Part shown: piece after piece, positions 8,763 to 17,621 of the stretch
Layout: each line of letters opens with the position of its first letter
How positions within the stretch are numbered: the first letter of the stretch is position 1
Assembly (NCBI GenBank): GCA_963848035.1
Contig: CAWKCD010000001.1
Span: 2,976,001-3,040,000, forward strand
Origin: JAVVHH01 sp963848035
GTDB lineage: Bacteria; Pseudomonadota; Alphaproteobacteria; Acetobacterales; Acetobacteraceae
Direction: 5' to 3'
Length of the DNA stretch: 64,000 bases
Made by a program: the position numbers and the translations under genes
Notes under the pieces: model-generated
Told to the model about the DNA's origin: nothing
Seen by the model: only the letters and a program-made list of their open reading frames with translations
Databases searched by the model: none

Positions 8763-9962
8763 TCAATACTTGGCGGTAGGATGGTGGCCGGCGCGGGGTT
8801 TGAGCCAGCTCGGGTCCAGCTGCGTCACCGCGTCCGCGCCGAGCAGGCGCATGGTGCCTGTCATCTCGCGCTTGAGGATGCCGAGGATGGCTTCGACGCC
8901 TTGGCGGCCGTTGACGGCAAGTCCGTAGAGATAGGGGCGGCCGATCAGCACGGCGCGGGCGCCGAGGGCCACGGCTTTGAGGACGTCGCCGCCGCGGCGG
9001 ACGCCGCCGTCGAGCAGGATTTCGGCGCGGCCGCCGATCGCGGCGGCGATGTCGGGGAGGGCGTCGAGCGAGCCGCTGACGAAGTCGAGTTGGCGGCCGC
9101 CATGGTTGGAGACGACGACGCCGTCCGCGCCGATGCCGACGGCGCGCTCGGCGTCTTCGGGCTCGGTGAGGCCTTTGATGGAGAAGTGGCCTTTCCATTG
9201 GTCGCGCATCCAGGCGACGTCGTCCCAGGAGAGGCGGGCTTGGGCGATCTCGCGCTGCTGCGCGGCGACGGCGTCGAGGGCGGCGGCCATGGTGGCGTTG
9301 GTGGCGAGCGTGCGGCCGCCGATGCGGCCGTGGCGCAGGACGTTGAAGGACCATAGCGGATGTCGCATGAGATCCAGGGCGCGCCAGGGGGTGAGCACGG
9401 GGGGGAGGCCCATGCCGCGGCGCTGCTCCATGCGGCGGTTGCCGACGACGGGGACGTCGACGGTGACGTAGAGCGCGCGGTAGCCGGCGTTCCAGGCGCG
9501 GGTCATGAGCTTCGTTGCGGTGTCGCCTTCGCGGGGATAGAGCTGGAAGAAGGGGGCCGTGCCGCAGGTTTCGGCGACTTCCTCGAGCGACCAGGATGAG
9601 GCGGTGCTGAGGATGGCGTGGGTGCCGCAGGCTTGGGCGGCTTGGGTGCTGTCGAGGTCGCCGCGCCAGCGGGTGAGGCCGGCAAAGCCGGTGGGGGCGA
9701 GCATGAGCGGCATGTCTAGTTTGACGCCGGCGACGGTGGTGGAGAGGTCGGGTTCGCCGGCGCCGGTCAGGGCGCGGGGCTTGAAGGACCAGCGATCGAA
9801 GGCGGCTTCGTTGTCGCGGAGGGTTTCGAGGTCGTCGGCGCCTTCGTCGATATAGGCCCAGACGAATTTGGGGACGCGTCGCCGGGCTGCGCGGCGGTAG
9901 TCGGCGACGCAGACTTTCGTATCGGGCGTGCGGAGGCGGAAATCGAAGCCGGCGACATTCAT
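8763..9962 (-). CDS. FMN-dependent alpha-hydroxy acid dehydrogenase (lactate dehydrogenase/oxidase family)
   Basis: A 399-residue FMN (beta/alpha)8 enzyme. The family signature with the catalytic histidine is V-V-S-N-H-G-G-R-Q-L-D, followed by I-L-L-D-G-G-V-R-R-G-G-D and the phosphate-binding A-V-L-I-G-R. The N-terminal D-Y-R-R-A-A-R-R-R-V-P-K-F and Y-I-D-E-G-A-D-D are also typical. It oxidises a 2-hydroxy acid to a 2-keto acid. The start ATG shares its A with the stop of the upstream ThDP enzyme gene (TGATG), so the two are coupled: a 2-keto acid made here could be used by that decarboxylase/lyase (inference). Confidence 0.92.
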   Translation of the reverse strand: MNVAGFDFRLRTPDTKVCVADYRRAARRRVPKFVWAYIDEGADDLETLRDNEAAFDRWSFKPRALTGAGEPDLSTTVAGVKLDMPLMLAPTGFAGLTRWRGDLDSTQAAQACGTHAILSTASSWSLEEVAETCGTAPFFQLYPREGDTATKLMTRAWNAGYRALYVTVDVPVVGNRRMEQRRGMGLPPVLTPWRALDLMRHPLWSFNVLRHGRIGGRTLATNATMAAALDAVAAQQREIAQARLSWDDVAWMRDQWKGHFSIKGLTEPEDAERAVGIGADGVVVSNHGGRQLDFVSGSLDALPDIAAAIGGRAEILLDGGVRRGGDVLKAVALGARAVLIGRPYLYGLAVNGRQGVEAILGILKREMTGTMRLLGADAVTQLDPSWLKPRAGHHPTAKY

Positions 9963-11647
9963 CAGTGCTTGCCGACGAGTTCCGCGATGAAGGGGGCTTG
10001 GACGTCGGCGTTGACTTTGCAGTCGAGCAGGATGGGTCCGTCGCAGGCGGCGAGGAGGTCGGCGGCGGCGTCGAGGTCGGCCATGGTGCGGAGGGTGAGA
10101 CCGGTGAAGCCGAGGGTCTCGGCGAGGGGAGCCAGGTCGATGTCGGCGAAGAGGGAGGTGGCTTCGGGGAGGCCGTGGATGCGGCACATCTGGAGTTCGG
10201 CGCCGTAAGCGCAGTCGTTGAAGACGACGATGACCATGCGCAGCGCGAGGCGGGCGACGGTTTCGAGTTCGGAGAGGGTCATCATGAATCCGCCGTCGCC
10301 GACCATCAGGACGGTGACGTCATCGGGGCGGGCGGCGGCGACGCCGAGGGCGGTGCCGAAGCCGGCGCCCATGGATGCGAAGTCGCTGGTGAAGCGCAGC
10401 TTGTCGGGGCCGGACACCGGGACGTAGCAGGCGGAGAGGAGGAAGTTGCCGGCGTCGTAGACCATGGTGCGGGAGGGCGGGAGAAGCTCGCCCAGGCGGA
10501 TGGCGAGGGAGCGCGGGTCGAGGGTGCGGGCGGTGTGTTCGGGCTTGAAGTCGGCGGCCATGTCGAAGGCGGCGATCTCCTGGCGGATCGCGTCGGTGCG
10601 GAACGGCATGTCGGCGCGCTCGGGGGCGGCGTCGGCGAGTTGTTCGGCGACCAGCCGGGCGTCGCCGACGATGGCGATGTCGGCGGTGTAGTAGCGGCCG
10701 ATGTGGCTGCGGTCGGAATCGACTTGGATGACCGGGACGTCGGGGAAGAAGGCGCCTTTGCTGGTGGTGTAGAAGTTGAGGCTGGCGCCGAAGACGAGGA
10801 CGCAGTCGGTCTGGTCGACGTAGCGGCGTGCGAGGGAGTGGGAGAAGGAGCCGCAGAGGCCGAGGTTGAAGGGGTGGCCGCGGAACAGGTCCTTGCCCTT
10901 GATGGGGGTGATGAGCAGGGCGCCGGTGCGGTCGGCGAGGCGTTCGAGGGCTTGCTTCGCGCCGGCGCGGTGGGCGCCTTGGCCGCCGACGATAAGGGGG
11001 CGCTGGCTTTGGGCGAGGATGGCGAGGGCGGCGTCGATGCCGTGACGGCGGAGGGTTGTGATGGGGGCCGGTCGTTTCGGCGGCGGTGGGGCGGGGGTGT
11101 AGGGGAGTTCGGCGGTTTGGGCGCTGACCGGGAGATGGAGGGTGACGGTTGCGCCGCGCAGGGCGGCGGCGGCGGCGGCGGCGAGGGTGGCGCGGGCGGC
11201 TTCGGCGTTGGGGGCCTTGAAGGCTTGCAGGCCGGCGGCGGCCATTACGGCGGGGGCGCTGTATCCTTTGTAGTCGGGGCCGACGGCGTTGGGGCCGGGG
11301 CGGGGGTCGTCCTCGCCCATGATGACGAGGACGGGGGTGCCGACCTTGGAGACGGCGACGATGCCGTGCATGCCGTTGGCGGCGGCCGGGCCGCGGCCGA
11401 TGACGGCGACGCCGAGCTTGCCGGTCGCGGCGGCGTAGCCTTCGGCGGCCAGGACGGCGTTGGATTCGTGGCGGATGGCGTGCAGCTGCACGCCGAGAGC
11501 GTCGAGCGCGACGCATAGGCCGATGGTGTCGTCGCTCATCAGGCCGAAACATTGTTCCACGCCCATGGCGCGGAGGTCTTCGGCGAGGGCCTGGTAGACG
11601 GGGATGGTCCGGGTGGAGACCTCGACCGATGGCGACACGACGTTCAT
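9962..11647 (-). CDS. Thiamine diphosphate-dependent enzyme (acetolactate synthase-like)
   Basis: A 561-residue ThDP enzyme with Pyr, central and PP domains. The catalytic glutamate lies in A-I-R-H-E-S-N-A-V and the ThDP/Mg motif is G-D-G-G-F-M-M with a downstream N-D-C. I chose the ATG at 11647, 8 bases after GGGAGG; an ATG two codons earlier is too close to it. The family cleaves or ligates next to a 2-keto group (acetolactate synthase, benzoylformate decarboxylase, oxalyl-CoA decarboxylase). As there is no ilvN partner and it is coupled to the 2-hydroxyacid dehydrogenase, a catabolic decarboxylase/lyase is more likely than valine synthesis. Confidence 0.9.
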   Translation of the reverse strand: MNVVSPSVEVSTRTIPVYQALAEDLRAMGVEQCFGLMSDDTIGLCVALDALGVQLHAIRHESNAVLAAEGYAAATGKLGVAVIGRGPAAANGMHGIVAVSKVGTPVLVIMGEDDPRPGPNAVGPDYKGYSAPAVMAAAGLQAFKAPNAEAARATLAAAAAAALRGATVTLHLPVSAQTAELPYTPAPPPPKRPAPITTLRRHGIDAALAILAQSQRPLIVGGQGAHRAGAKQALERLADRTGALLITPIKGKDLFRGHPFNLGLCGSFSHSLARRYVDQTDCVLVFGASLNFYTTSKGAFFPDVPVIQVDSDRSHIGRYYTADIAIVGDARLVAEQLADAAPERADMPFRTDAIRQEIAAFDMAADFKPEHTARTLDPRSLAIRLGELLPPSRTMVYDAGNFLLSACYVPVSGPDKLRFTSDFASMGAGFGTALGVAAARPDDVTVLMVGDGGFMMTLSELETVARLALRMVIVVFNDCAYGAELQMCRIHGLPEATSLFADIDLAPLAETLGFTGLTLRTMADLDAAADLLAACDGPILLDCKVNADVQAPFIAELVGKH

Positions 11648-11770
11648 TCCCATTCCCTCCCGCTCGGCTTGCTCGATCGCCGCGAGCGCCGTTGCACGGC
11701 CGGTATCCTGTTGGGCGCCCATGGTCGGCAGTTGAGGTGGAAGCTAATTGACACTATGGGTATGGGTCAA

Positions 11771-11782
11771 TACCCGTCGGTA
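11771..11782. promoter_or_regulatory. Putative TetR-type operator in divergent promoter
   Basis: TACCCGTCGGTA (complement TACCGACGGGTA, among the best copies) lies 11 bases before the Baeyer-Villiger monooxygenase start, between it and the divergent ThDP gene. Confidence 0.5.
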
Positions 11783-11793
11783 GGAGCGGCCAG

Positions 11794-13464
11794 ATGGTTC
11801 AAGGGGAGCATGAAACGGTCGATGTCGTGGTCGTGGGCGCCGGGTTCGCGGGGCTGTATGCGCTTTATCGGTTGCGTCAGCTCGGTCTGAGCGCGCGGGG
11901 TTTCGAGGCGGGGAGCGATGTTGGCGGGGTCTGGTATTGGAACCGCTATCCCGGTGCGCGCTGCGATGTCGAGAGCATGCAGTATTCGTATTCGTTTAGC
12001 GAGGAATTACAGCAGGAGTGGCGCTGGACGGAGCGGTTCGCGCCGCAAGCGGAGATCCTGGCGTATCTGCAGCACGTGGCGGCGCGGTTCGACCTGAGGC
12101 GCGACATCTCGTTCGAGACGCGGATCGAGGCGGTGCGGTTCGATGAAGCGACCGATCGGTGGACGGTGACGACGGATCGCGGCGGCCGGGTCGTGGCGCA
12201 GTTCTGCCTGATGTGCACGGGCTCGATCTCCGCGGCGCGGGTGCCGGAGATTCCGGGGATCGGGGAGTTCGCGGGGGAGAGCCATCACACCGGCGATTGG
12301 CCGCACGAGGGCGTCGACGTCGCGGGCAAGCGGGTGGGCGTGATCGGCACGGGGTCGTCGGGGATCCAGGCGATCCCGGTGCTCGCCCGGGAGGCGGCCG
12401 AGCTGGTGGTGTTCCAGCGGACGCCGAACTTCATCATTCCGGCGCGGAACCAACCGCTGGACGAGACGACGGAGCGGCGGTGGAAGGACGATTACGCGGC
12501 GTTGCGGCGGAAGGCGCGCGAGATCGGGACGTTCTACGAGTTCAGCGACCGGGGCGCGATGGAGGTCTCCGAGCAGGAGCGGGAGCGGGAATACCGGCGC
12601 CGCTGGAACGAGGGCGGGGTCAATTTCGTGCACGCCTACAAGGACATCTACTTGGACAAGACGTCCAACGACACAGCGGCGGCGTTCGTCCGGGCGCGGA
12701 TCCGCGAGATGGTGAGCGATCCGGAGCGGGCGGCGCTGCTGTCGCCGACGGACCATCCGCTCGGCTCGAAACGGATTTGCGTGGGCAGCGATTATTACGA
12801 GACGTTCAACCGCGAGTCCGTGACGCTGGTCGATCTGCGCGCGGAGCCGATCGAGGCGATCACGGCGGCGGGGGTGCGCACGAGCCGACGCGAGTACGGG
12901 CTGGACATCCTGGTGTTCGCGACGGGGTACGACGCGCTCACGGGCGCGTTGCTGCGGATCGAAGTGACGGGGCGGGGCGGGGAGCGGCTGCAGGAGAAAT
13001 GGGCTGGCGGGCCGCAGAACTATCTCGGGTTGATGACGAGCGGCTTTCCCAACTTGTTCATCGTGACCGGGCCGGGCAGCCCGTCGGTGCTGGTGAACAT
13101 GGTGATCGGGATCGAGCAGCATGTGGACTGGATCATCGAGTGCATCGACAGCCTGCGCGGGCAGGGGATGGCGACGATCGAGCCGGCGCGGTCGGCGGAG
13201 GAGCGATGGGTGCGGCACGTGAACGACGAGGCCAACCTGACGCTCTTTCCGCGGGCGAACTCCTGGTACATGGGGGCGAACGTTCCGGGCAAGCCGCGCG
13301 TGTTCATGCCGTATGTCGGGGGGATCGGGCGGTATCGGAAGAAGTGCGACGAGGTCGCGGAAGCGGGGTATGCGGGGTTCGTGCTGCGGGGCGGGACGGG
13401 CGTGCGGGCGGTGGCGGAGCTCGGGTCGACATTCGGCGAAGCGGGTGGGGCGGTCAGGTCTTGA
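11794..13464 (+). CDS. Baeyer-Villiger flavin monooxygenase
   Basis: A 556-residue class B flavoprotein monooxygenase. Two Rossmann motifs are visible: FAD site G-A-G-F-A-G near residue 17 and NADPH site G-T-G-S-S-G near 190. Between them F-A-G-E-S-H-H-T-G-D-W-P matches the BVMO fingerprint FxGxxxHxxxW[P/D] exactly. The enzyme would insert oxygen next to a ketone, giving an ester or lactone (relatives: cyclohexanone and phenylacetone monooxygenase). It is closely related to the gene at 36707, with the same length class and many identical blocks. Its 3' end overlaps the convergent binding-protein gene by 11 bases. Confidence 0.93.
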   Translation: MVQGEHETVDVVVVGAGFAGLYALYRLRQLGLSARGFEAGSDVGGVWYWNRYPGARCDVESMQYSYSFSEELQQEWRWTERFAPQAEILAYLQHVAARFDLRRDISFETRIEAVRFDEATDRWTVTTDRGGRVVAQFCLMCTGSISAARVPEIPGIGEFAGESHHTGDWPHEGVDVAGKRVGVIGTGSSGIQAIPVLAREAAELVVFQRTPNFIIPARNQPLDETTERRWKDDYAALRRKAREIGTFYEFSDRGAMEVSEQEREREYRRRWNEGGVNFVHAYKDIYLDKTSNDTAAAFVRARIREMVSDPERAALLSPTDHPLGSKRICVGSDYYETFNRESVTLVDLRAEPIEAITAAGVRTSRREYGLDILVFATGYDALTGALLRIEVTGRGGERLQEKWAGGPQNYLGLMTSGFPNLFIVTGPGSPSVLVNMVIGIEQHVDWIIECIDSLRGQGMATIEPARSAEERWVRHVNDEANLTLFPRANSWYMGANVPGKPRVFMPYVGGIGRYRKKCDEVAEAGYAGFVLRGGTGVRAVAELGSTFGEAGGAVRS

Positions 13465-14686
13465 CGAGGCGGCAGCCGCCTTCGGTGAGCGGCCGGGCTG
13501 CCTGTTCGGCCGGGAGGGTCTGGACGATCTCGCAGTAATCCGAGGCGCCGTGAGACTGGGGCGGGGTCTTGATCTTGAGCAGCAGCATGTCGTGCATGGC
13601 CTGGCCGTCGGCGCGGATCGTGCCGCGGCCGAACAGGGTGTCGTCGAGCGGCGTGGCCTTCATGGCGGCGACCGTGGCGCGGCCGTCGGCCTTGGCTTTC
13701 GCGACGCCCATGGCGGCGGCGGTCTTGAGATAGTGGAACGCGCCGGCATAGGCGTTCGCCCAGTTCTTGTTGGGCATCTGGTTCGGCGTGAACGCCTGCA
13801 GGCGTTCGGAGAAGGCGCGGGTGCCGGGGTCGCGGTCCCAGTAGAAGGGGGAGGGGAAGTAGCCGCCGCCGGCGGAGCCGAGGCCTAGGGTCTTGATGGT
13901 GGGCTCGCCCATGAACGGCACGGCGAGGACGCGGCCGCCGTCGAGGATGCCGAACTCGTGCGCCTGTTTCATGGAGTTGGTCAGGTCCTCGCCGGCGTTG
14001 GCGAGGCAGAGGACCTTGGCGCCGCTGCTCTGCGCCTCGAGCAGGACGCTGGAGAAGTCGGTGGTGCCGGGGAAGGCGTAGGTCGTGGTGCCGAGGATCT
14101 TGGCGCCGGCTTCGGTGACGGCGCGGCTGGCGTCGGCGACCATGGACTTGCCGAGTTCGTAGTTCGGCATGACGAAGAACCACCTGGTGCCGCCCTGCTG
14201 GACAATGGATTTCACGAGGGAGGCGGCGAGGCAGTAGGTGTCGGAGGCGAATTGGACGTGGTTCGGGCCGCAACTGCCGCGGGTCAGCTCGGAGGTGGCG
14301 GCGGAGGTGATGACGCCGACTTTGTTCTTCTCCTCGAACACGCGGACGGCGGCGAGGGCGAGGGCGGACATGGGGAAGTCGAACACCGCGTCGACGCCGG
14401 CGGTGTCGTACCATTGGCGCAGGAGGCTGAGGCCGATGTCGGGCTTGAGGTTGAAGTCGGCGGTGAGGAGTTCGACGGGGATGTCCGGATGGAGCGCCTG
14501 GAAGTCTTCGATCGCGAGGCGGATCGAGCCGATGCTGCCTTTGCCGGTGAGATCGGCGTAGGGGCCGTTGAGGTCGGTGAGGCAGCCGAGGCGGAGCGGT
14601 TCGGCGGCATGGCCGCGTTGGATGAACGGGGCGGAGAGGGCGACAGCGCCGGTGAGCACGAGACGGCGGGACACGGGCTGCTGCAT
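13454..14686 (-). CDS. ABC transporter substrate-binding protein (Liv type)
   Basis: A 410-residue periplasmic binding protein. The N-terminus (S-R-R-L-V-L-T-G-A then A-P-F-I-Q-R-G-H-A-A) is a twin-arginine or Sec signal; the mature start L-R-L-G-C-L-T-D-L-N-G-P-Y is family-typical, as are W-F-F-V-M-P-N-Y-E and the terminal C-R-L-V-K. The ATG follows GGGAG. It diverges from the cupin gene across an 85-base gap that holds one of the best TAC-N6-GTA palindromes, so both are probably under the same regulator. Confidence 0.9.
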   Translation of the reverse strand: MQQPVSRRLVLTGAVALSAPFIQRGHAAEPLRLGCLTDLNGPYADLTGKGSIGSIRLAIEDFQALHPDIPVELLTADFNLKPDIGLSLLRQWYDTAGVDAVFDFPMSALALAAVRVFEEKNKVGVITSAATSELTRGSCGPNHVQFASDTYCLAASLVKSIVQQGGTRWFFVMPNYELGKSMVADASRAVTEAGAKILGTTTYAFPGTTDFSSVLLEAQSSGAKVLCLANAGEDLTNSMKQAHEFGILDGGRVLAVPFMGEPTIKTLGLGSAGGGYFPSPFYWDRDPGTRAFSERLQAFTPNQMPNKNWANAYAGAFHYLKTAAAMGVAKAKADGRATVAAMKATPLDDTLFGRGTIRADGQAMHDMLLLKIKTPPQSHGASDYCEIVQTLPAEQAARPLTEGGCRLVKT

Positions 14687-14732
14687 GGAGTTCTCCCGGA
14701 ATTTTCTTGATTGGTTGGCGGTGCGGCGAGGA

Positions 14733-14744
14733 TACTGACGGGTA
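14733..14744. promoter_or_regulatory. Putative TetR-type operator in divergent promoter
   Basis: TACTGACGGGTA lies between the divergent binding-protein gene (46 bases away) and the cupin gene (27 bases away). It is close to the consensus TACYGACSRGTA drawn from this window. Confidence 0.55.
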
Positions 14745-14771
14745 AGATAACATCCATCCGGGGAAACCGCC

Positions 14772-15260
14772 ATGATCCAGATCGCGCCGTCCGCCCATAC
14801 GAGCCCGGAGATGTTCCAGGGCGACGTGCTGGCGCATGACGAGAAATGGATGCCGGTCGGCAATATCGGGCATAGCCGTCCGCTGATGTACGACACCAAG
14901 GCCGGGGGTTGGATCAGCGTGTTGCGGGCGCGGGGCGCGGGGACGATCCAGCGGCACCGGCATGCCAGCCCGGTGACGGCTTGGACGCTCGAGGGGAGCT
15001 GGGGGTATCGGGAGCACGATTGGGTCGCGCGGGCGGGGAGCTTCGTCTATGAGCCGGCGGGGCATATCCATACGCTGTTCATCCATCCCGAGGAGGGACA
15101 CATGACGGCGGTGTTCCATATCTTCGGGCCGCTGGTTTATGTCGATGCCGACGGGAATGCGCAGGATTACGAGGACGTTTTCGTGCGGATCGACCGGTAT
15201 GCGGCTTATTGCAAGAGCGTGGGGATCGGGGAGGAGTGGGTGCGGTCGCTGATCCGGTAG
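14772..15260 (+). CDS. Cupin-domain dioxygenase-like protein (2,4'-dihydroxyacetophenone dioxygenase family)
   Basis: A 162-residue single-cupin protein. Metal-binding positions are seen in R-H-R-H-A-S-P-V-T (two histidines plus a later acidic/Trp segment) and in the second cupin motif E-P-A-G-H-I-H-T-L. The pattern W-x-L-E-G-S-W-G-Y-R-E-H-D resembles the DAD-like cupin group, in which an iron centre cleaves the carbon-carbon bond of a hydroxyacetophenone. Ring-ketone chemistry would fit the nearby Baeyer-Villiger enzyme. The exact reaction is inferred; many cupins of this size are uncharacterised. Confidence 0.83.
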   Translation: MIQIAPSAHTSPEMFQGDVLAHDEKWMPVGNIGHSRPLMYDTKAGGWISVLRARGAGTIQRHRHASPVTAWTLEGSWGYREHDWVARAGSFVYEPAGHIHTLFIHPEEGHMTAVFHIFGPLVYVDADGNAQDYEDVFVRIDRYAAYCKSVGIGEEWVRSLIR

Positions 15261-15263
15261 TCT

Positions 15264-15279
15264 GTTACGATATCGTAAC
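15264..15279. repeat. Perfect 16-bp palindrome
   Basis: GTTACGATATCGTAAC is self-complementary over 16 bases. It lies just after the cupin stop and covers the last codons of the opposite gene. It may be a protein-binding site or the base of a terminator. Confidence 0.5.
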
Positions 15280-15927
15280 GAATTGGGCGTGCGTGGGCAG
15301 CGCAGCTGGGAGAGTTCGTTTCGACGGGGTGGTTGGGGTGGGCGCGCGGCTCGACGCGCGGGTGGGTGGCGTGGGGGCGGGCGGGAAGGTGTTGGGCGGC
15401 GGGGGTTGCGGCGGCGTCGGGAGGAGCACGGGGTCGTCGATGCCGAGGGCGCGCATCAGGGAGCGGAGGGAGCGGTCCAGGGAGGGGGCTTCGTCCAGCA
15501 GGGTGGCGATGGCCGGGTCGGCGAGGAGGGCGCTGAGCGCGGCGGCGACGGGCGGCGCGATGTGCGGCAGGGCGTCGAGGAGCCAGCCGGGGTGGCGCGG
15601 GAGGGGCGGGGCGGTTTTGCGCCGGGCTGGCGGGTTGGTGGCGGTGTCGCGCGTGCAGGGGTCGGGGGCTTCGGTGTCGGGCTCGGGTTTGTCGCGGGTG
15701 CGCAGGCCGAACGCCCTGATGCGGATAAGGCGGAGGACGAGGTGGCTGACGCGGAAGAAGAGGGTTTGGGCGGCGGCTTCGGAGAGCGTCGGGCGCCGTT
15801 CGGGCGTGTCGGCCGGGGCGACGGCGCGGACGAGCGTCATCAGGGCGGTGACGAGGCGATCCACGAGATGGCGGGTGGCGAGGGGCAGCACGAACAAATA
15901 GAGAACATAACGGTTTGAGATTGGCAA
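15265..15927 (-). CDS. Hypothetical protein, proline-rich C-terminus
   Basis: An open frame of 220 residues starting from TTG. I do not recognise it. The first ~50 residues are Leu/Val/Arg-rich and amphipathic; residues ~115-165 (L-L-D-A-L-P-H-I-A-P-P then L-D-R-S-L-R-S-L-M-R) look like helical coding sequence; the C-terminal 45 residues are Pro/Thr/Ala-rich low complexity. It lacks a clear ribosome site. The opposite strand is also open here, as often happens at this GC content, so the gene may be spurious. It ends inside a perfect palindrome. Confidence 0.42.
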   Translation of the reverse strand: MPISNRYVLYLFVLPLATRHLVDRLVTALMTLVRAVAPADTPERRPTLSEAAAQTLFFRVSHLVLRLIRIRAFGLRTRDKPEPDTEAPDPCTRDTATNPPARRKTAPPLPRHPGWLLDALPHIAPPVAAALSALLADPAIATLLDEAPSLDRSLRSLMRALGIDDPVLLPTPPQPPPPNTFPPAPTPPTRASSRAPTPTTPSKRTLPAALPTHAQFVTIS

Positions 15928-15969
15928 GGGCGTTTTGGGGTGGAATGGCGCCGCAGCCGGCGCGGCGGT

Positions 15970-17618
15970 TCAGGGTTTCTGGCGGCGGTAGACGCCGTAG
16001 GCGGGGACGGGGCCGATGGCGGACATGTCGATTTCGACCATGGCCGGGCCGGCGATGGCGATGGCTTGGGCGACTTTGGCGCCGAAATCGGCGGCGCGGT
16101 CGACGCGCCAGAAGGGGATGTTGGCGAGGGCGGCGAGGCCGGCGAGGTCGGGGCCGCGGAGTTCGCCGAAGTAGCGGCGGCCGTCCTGGAAGGCGTCCTG
16201 GATGTGGCCGATGGCGGCGTAGATGCCGTCGTTCATGACGATGATGCAGAGATCGGCGTTCTCCTGCACGGCGGTCCAGAGTTCGGTCATGTTCATGGCG
16301 AAGCCGCCGTCGCCGGCGAGCATGATGGTCTTGCGGCCGGGGGTGGCGAGGGCGGCGCCGATGCCGAAGGGCAGGCCGGGGCCGATGCAGGCGCCGACGG
16401 GATGGATTGGAATCGCGGGGGCCGTAGACGGGGAGCAGGCGGTGGGCCCAGGTGGCGCCGGCGACGGTGGCGTCGCGGACCCAGATTGCGTCGCGGGGCA
16501 TGGCGGCGCGGAGTTGGGCGGGGAAGGTGGCGTAGGGGCCGAGGGTGTCGCGGTAGGCGTCGGCGGCGCTTGGTGCGGGCGGTGGCGAGGTCGGCGTGGA
16601 AGGCGGGGTCGATGGTGAGGCGGTCGGCGAGACGGCGGGCCAGGCCTTCGAGGACGAGGGTTGCGTCGCCTTGGAGGAAGAGGTCGCAGGGGTAGAGGCG
16701 GCCGTTGGCGTAGGGGTCGAGGTCGATCTGGATGCGGCGTTTGGGCAGGCGGAGAGCGCCGTCGAGGGTTTCGTGGCCGCGGAGGCGGGAGCCGACGACG
16801 AGCATGGCATCGACGGTGTCGTAGAAGGTTTCGATCTCGGGGGAGCCGTTGCCGTGGAGGGCGGCGAGGGTTTGCGGGTGGTCTTCGGGGACGATGCCGC
16901 GGCCGTTCCAGGAGCTGACGGCGCCGAAGCCTAGGGCGAGGAGGGAGAGGGCGGCGGGGCCGGCTTCGCGGGCGCCGTTGCCGAGCCAGAGCATGGGGCG
17001 GCGGGCGGTGGCGAGGCGGTCGGCGGCGGCGTCTAGCGCGGCTTCGGCGGGGATGGCGCGGCTTGGGCGGAGTTCGAGGTGGTCGAGGGCCGGGGGACGG
17101 GCGATCTCGCGGCGCTGGAGGTCGGCGGGGATCTCGAGGGTGACGGGGCCGGTGGGGGGCGAGAGGGCGTCGGTGGCGGCGGCGACGAGGAGGTCGAAGA
17201 TCTGTTCGGGGGTGCGGGGGCGGTGGACCGATTTGCAGATGGCGGCGAGCATGGCGGTTTGGCCGGGGAGGTCGTGGACGGCGCCGGTGTCGCGGCCGAG
17301 ATGGGTGGTGGCGGTCTGGCCGGTGATGTGCAGGACGGGGCTGCCGGCGAAGCGGGCTTCGGCGAGGGCGGGGACGGCGTTGGCGGCGCCGGGTCCGGTG
17401 CTGGTGACGAGGATGCCGAGGTGGCCGGAGGCGCGGGCGTAGGCGTCGGCCATGTGGCCGCCGCCCATCTCGCCGCGGACGGGGATGAAGCGGATGGCGT
17501 TGCGGCGGCCGATGGCGTCGAGGATGGGGATGTTGTGGACGGAGACGATGCCGAAGGCGGTGGTGACGCCGGCGGCGGAGAGGAATTCGGCGACGAGGTC
17601 GCCGACAGTATAGGTCAC
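15970..17618 (-). CDS. Thiamine diphosphate-dependent enzyme, two frameshifts
   Basis: A second ThDP enzyme, about 548 residues after correction, starting at a GTG (M-T-Y-T-V-G-D-L). The catalytic glutamate is in V-R-G-E-M-G-G-G-H and the ThDP/Mg motif is A-G-D-G-G-F-A-M-N with a downstream M-N-D-G. The frame breaks twice: near 16575, where one extra A in ACCAAGCGCC separates A-T-A-R-T from A-A-D-A-Y-R-D; and near 16415, where one extra A separates Y-G-P-R-D-S from I-H-P-V-G-A-C-I-G. Like the paralogue at 9962, it probably decarboxylates or cleaves a 2-keto acid or 2-hydroxyacyl-CoA. It lies 3 bases downstream of the hydratase gene. Confidence 0.85.
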
Positions 17619-17621
17619 TCG

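Noticed and set aside
9965..11518. Long open frames opposite real genes (also 8760-9356, 6526-7284, 28622-30871, 19-kb and 54-kb regions)
   Set aside because: They are Gly/Val/Asp/Glu- or Arg/Pro-rich shadows caused by high GC at codon third positions; the opposite frames carry clear family motifs.
9962..11647. Biosynthetic acetolactate synthase IlvB
   Set aside because: No small subunit gene, and coupling to a 2-hydroxyacid dehydrogenase in a catabolic setting argues for another ThDP reaction.
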